Shown here: piece after piece, positions 50,733 through 52,404 of the stretch
Numbering within the stretch: the first letter of the stretch is position 1
Layout: the number at the start of each line of letters is the position of its first letter
Assembly: GCA_031287715.1 (NCBI GenBank)
Contig: JAITSN010000089.1
Coordinates: forward strand, 1-52,404
Reading direction: 5' to 3'
DNA from: Mediterranea sp. (in: CFB group bacteria)
Lineage (GTDB): Bacteria > Bacteroidota > Bacteroidia > Bacteroidales > Bacteroidaceae
Length of the DNA stretch: 52,404 nucleotides
Program-made: the position numbers and the translations under genes
Notes under the pieces: generated by a model
Database searches by the model: none
What the model was told of the DNA's origin: nothing
Seen by the model: the letters and a program-made list of their open reading frames with translations, nothing else

Positions 50733-52232
50733 ATGAAGAAAAATATATTGCCTCACCTTTCATCCTGCCTTTTACCTTGCCTCTTGGCGCTGCTGCCGCC
50801 ATCCACGCTAAGGGCGCAGGAAGGATACCCGATAACATTGGCCCAAGCCATCGCTTTGGCAAGGACACAGTCTGTCGATGCCGCCGTGGCCCTGAACGAA
50901 CTGAAAACGGCGTATTGGGAATACCGGACGTTCAAGGCCGATCTGCTGCCGGAAATAAACCTCGCAGGGACACTCCCCAACTACAATAAATCCTACAGCA
51001 GCTACCAGTTAGACGACGGCTCGTATAAATTCGTCCGCAACAATACGCTTGGACTGTCCGCAGAGCTGTCCGTCGACCAAAATATCCGCTTTACGGGCGG
51101 GCGCCTTTCGCTGACCTCATCGCTCGACTACATCAAACAATTGGGAACGGGCGGGCAAAAGCAGTTTATGGCCATACCGGTAGGGCTTAAATTCACCCAA
51201 CCGATATTCGGGGTGAACAACCTGAAATGGAACAGCCGCATAGAGCCGGTTCGCTACGCCGAAGCAAAAGCATCGTTCATCACAGCCACCGAAGAGGTGA
51301 CAATGACCGCTATCACCTTTTTCTTCAACCTGCTGCTGTCCAAGGAAAACCTGGCAACCGCCCGCCAAAACCTCGAAAACGCCGGCCGTTTGTATGAAGT
51401 GGCCATTGCCAAACGAAAGATGGGACAAATCTCCGAGAATGAACTTCTCCAGCTCAATTTGACCGCATTGAAAGCAAAAGCTGCGGTAACCGAGGCCGAA
51501 AGCAACCTGAACGCCAGAATGTTCCAGCTTCGCGCTTTCCTCGGACTTTCCGAACAGGAGATTCTTGAACCCGTCATGCCGGAGCTTGTGCCGGATATGA
51601 CCATCGAATACAACAAAGTGCTGAATAAAGCCCTGGAAAGAAATGCTTTCGCACAGAATATCCGCCGCAGGCAACTGGAAGCCGACTATGCCGTTGCCAC
51701 GGCAAAAGGGAACTTGCGCAGCATCGATCTTTTTGCCGGTACAGGCTATTCGGGACAAGACCGGACGCTGCCGGCATCTTACCGGAACCTGCTCGACAAC
51801 CGGATCGTTGAGGTCGGAATAAAGATCCCCGTTCTGGACTGGGGAAAACGGAGGGGAAAAGTAAAAGTAGCCCAAAGCAACCGCGATGTGGTGATGTCAC
51901 GGATACGACAGGAACAAATGAACTTCAACCAAAACATCTTCTTGCTGGTGGGGAACTACAACAACCAGGCCGCCCAGCTCGACATCGCCAATGAAGCCGA
52001 CCGGATTGCGCAGAGGCGGTACCGGACGAGCGTTGAAACCTTCCTTATCGGAAAGATCAGTACGCTGGACCTGAATGACGCCCAAAACGCAAAAGACGAT
52101 GCCCGCCAAAAATACATCACCGAAATGTATTCCTTCTGGTACTATTATTATCAGATTCGCAGCTTGACCCTCTGGGATTTTCGGGAAAATACAGCGCTCG
52201 AAGCCGACTTTGAAGACGTAGTGAAGAGATAA
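50733..52232 (+). CDS. TolC-type outer-membrane efflux protein
   Basis: Outer-membrane channel of the TolC/OEP family, 499 residues from ATG 50733 (a TTG 30 bases upstream in frame is less likely). Signal peptide about 1-28 (ending LRAQ), then two repeated outer-membrane efflux halves with long coiled helices: ITLAQAIALARTQSVDAAVA, AEAKASFITATEEVTMTAI, LLQLNLTALKAKAAVTEAES and EADRIAQRRYRTSVETFLIG. Such proteins pair with a membrane-fusion protein and a pump, which would lie to the right of the window. Its substrate cannot be told. There is a 161-base gap after the DUF3256 gene. Confidence 0.92.
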   Translation: MKKNILPHLSSCLLPCLLALLPPSTLRAQEGYPITLAQAIALARTQSVDAAVALNELKTAYWEYRTFKADLLPEINLAGTLPNYNKSYSSYQLDDGSYKFVRNNTLGLSAELSVDQNIRFTGGRLSLTSSLDYIKQLGTGGQKQFMAIPVGLKFTQPIFGVNNLKWNSRIEPVRYAEAKASFITATEEVTMTAITFFFNLLLSKENLATARQNLENAGRLYEVAIAKRKMGQISENELLQLNLTALKAKAAVTEAESNLNARMFQLRAFLGLSEQEILEPVMPELVPDMTIEYNKVLNKALERNAFAQNIRRRQLEADYAVATAKGNLRSIDLFAGTGYSGQDRTLPASYRNLLDNRIVEVGIKIPVLDWGKRRGKVKVAQSNRDVVMSRIRQEQMNFNQNIFLLVGNYNNQAAQLDIANEADRIAQRRYRTSVETFLIGKISTLDLNDAQNAKDDARQKYITEMYSFWYYYYQIRSLTLWDFRENTALEADFEDVVKR

Positions 52233-52234
52233 CG

Positions 52235-52299
52235 TTTACAATTGACAATGGACAACTGACAATTAATATCACCGCAGGCCAAATGGTAAATGGTAAATG
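52235..52299. repeat. ACAATTG/ATTTACC-type spacer with CCGCAGGC
   Basis: ACAATTGACAATGGACAACTGACAAT-type repeat, then CACCGCAGGCC and AAATGGTAAATGG before the GC-rich element. CCGCAGGC here (52272-52279) pairs with the GCCTGCGG at 52310-52317. Same arrangement as at 35.5 kb with a different spacer. Confidence 0.6.
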
Positions 52300-52404
52300 T
52301 TTGGGCGTTGCCTGCGGCCCAGGCCATCCGCTGCAAGTCCTCGCTTCGCTGCACTTCGTTCCGCTCCACTCCGGGCTTTCCGCTGCTGTCCTTAACGCGG
52401 CTGC
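52300..52404. repeat. GC-rich dispersed repeat, copy B (continues past window edge)
   Basis: Gap-free match to 35587-35691 with 8 mismatches in 105 positions by hand count. The window ends inside it, so its right boundary is unknown. Confidence 0.7.

Noticed and set aside
1-52404. tRNA, rRNA or riboswitch genes
   Set aside because: I scanned intergenic regions by eye for the T-loop GGTTCRANTCC and for familiar riboswitch cores and saw none. A covariance-model search would settle it.

Overview
The window is a mostly housekeeping stretch of chromosome from a member of the Bacteroidota, almost certainly order Bacteroidales. The evidence is a SusC/SusD outer-membrane pair, a one-polypeptide hybrid two-component regulator (HTCS), a GldH lipoprotein, lineage-restricted families recognised by their sequence character (DUF4827, DUF3256 and DUF6261 types), and many matches to the Bacteroides-type -7 promoter element TAnnTTTG just upstream of genes. 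GC is moderate. I cannot name the genus from sequence alone; a Tannerellaceae or Porphyromonadaceae relative is plausible.

Layout. The left edge (1-1162) holds the 3' part of a diversity-generating-retroelement (DGR) type reverse transcriptase whose start and partners lie outside. A SusC/SusD pair (1302-6277, minus) follows. The operon metF - holB - ricT-like - gldH runs rightwards (6.5-10.4 kb). A large receiver / PEP-synthase-N fusion (minus) is divergent from a prolyl oligopeptidase (plus). Next are folP - dacA (minus) and rpe - comEC - DHH phosphoesterase - DUF4827 - glmM (minus). An AT-rich two-gene AbiEii-type cassette (24.2-25.2 kb) is followed by an orphan HTCS. Then come an S4-domain gene, pth and rplY (minus); glnS - TPR - DedA (plus); a 650-bp gene-free region with a 41-bp tandem array; DUF6261; nadK; and pdxJ - exbB - exbD - tonB-like - DJ-1 - ispD - recG. 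The right end has an M23/LysM envelope peptidase, tsaC - ClC - fmt - truA, DUF3256 and a TolC-type gene.

How the parts fit. The ExbB/ExbD/TonB-like set can energise TonB-dependent transporters such as the SusC protein. The folP-linked dacA makes c-di-AMP, and the DHH protein belongs to a family that can degrade pApA and nanoRNA. Several genes serve translation (glnS, pth, rplY, fmt, truA, tsaC). The envelope is served by glmM, the M23 peptidase, DedA and the TolC-type protein.

The gene-free spaces are the more unusual part. They carry families of non-coding repeats: ATTTACCATTTA-type spacers at operon ends, often forming terminator-like hairpins; a GC-rich element of at least 105 bp present twice, with a decayed copy; a 41-bp tandem array in which seven units carry a promoter-like TACATTTG; and a duplicated 3' end of the DedA gene stranded after glmM. 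I see no tRNA, rRNA, CRISPR array or complete insertion sequence. I did not find a whole undescribed system. The best leads are the DGR reverse transcriptase (whose cassette must extend to the left), the repeat families, and the receiver/PEP-synthase-N fusion.
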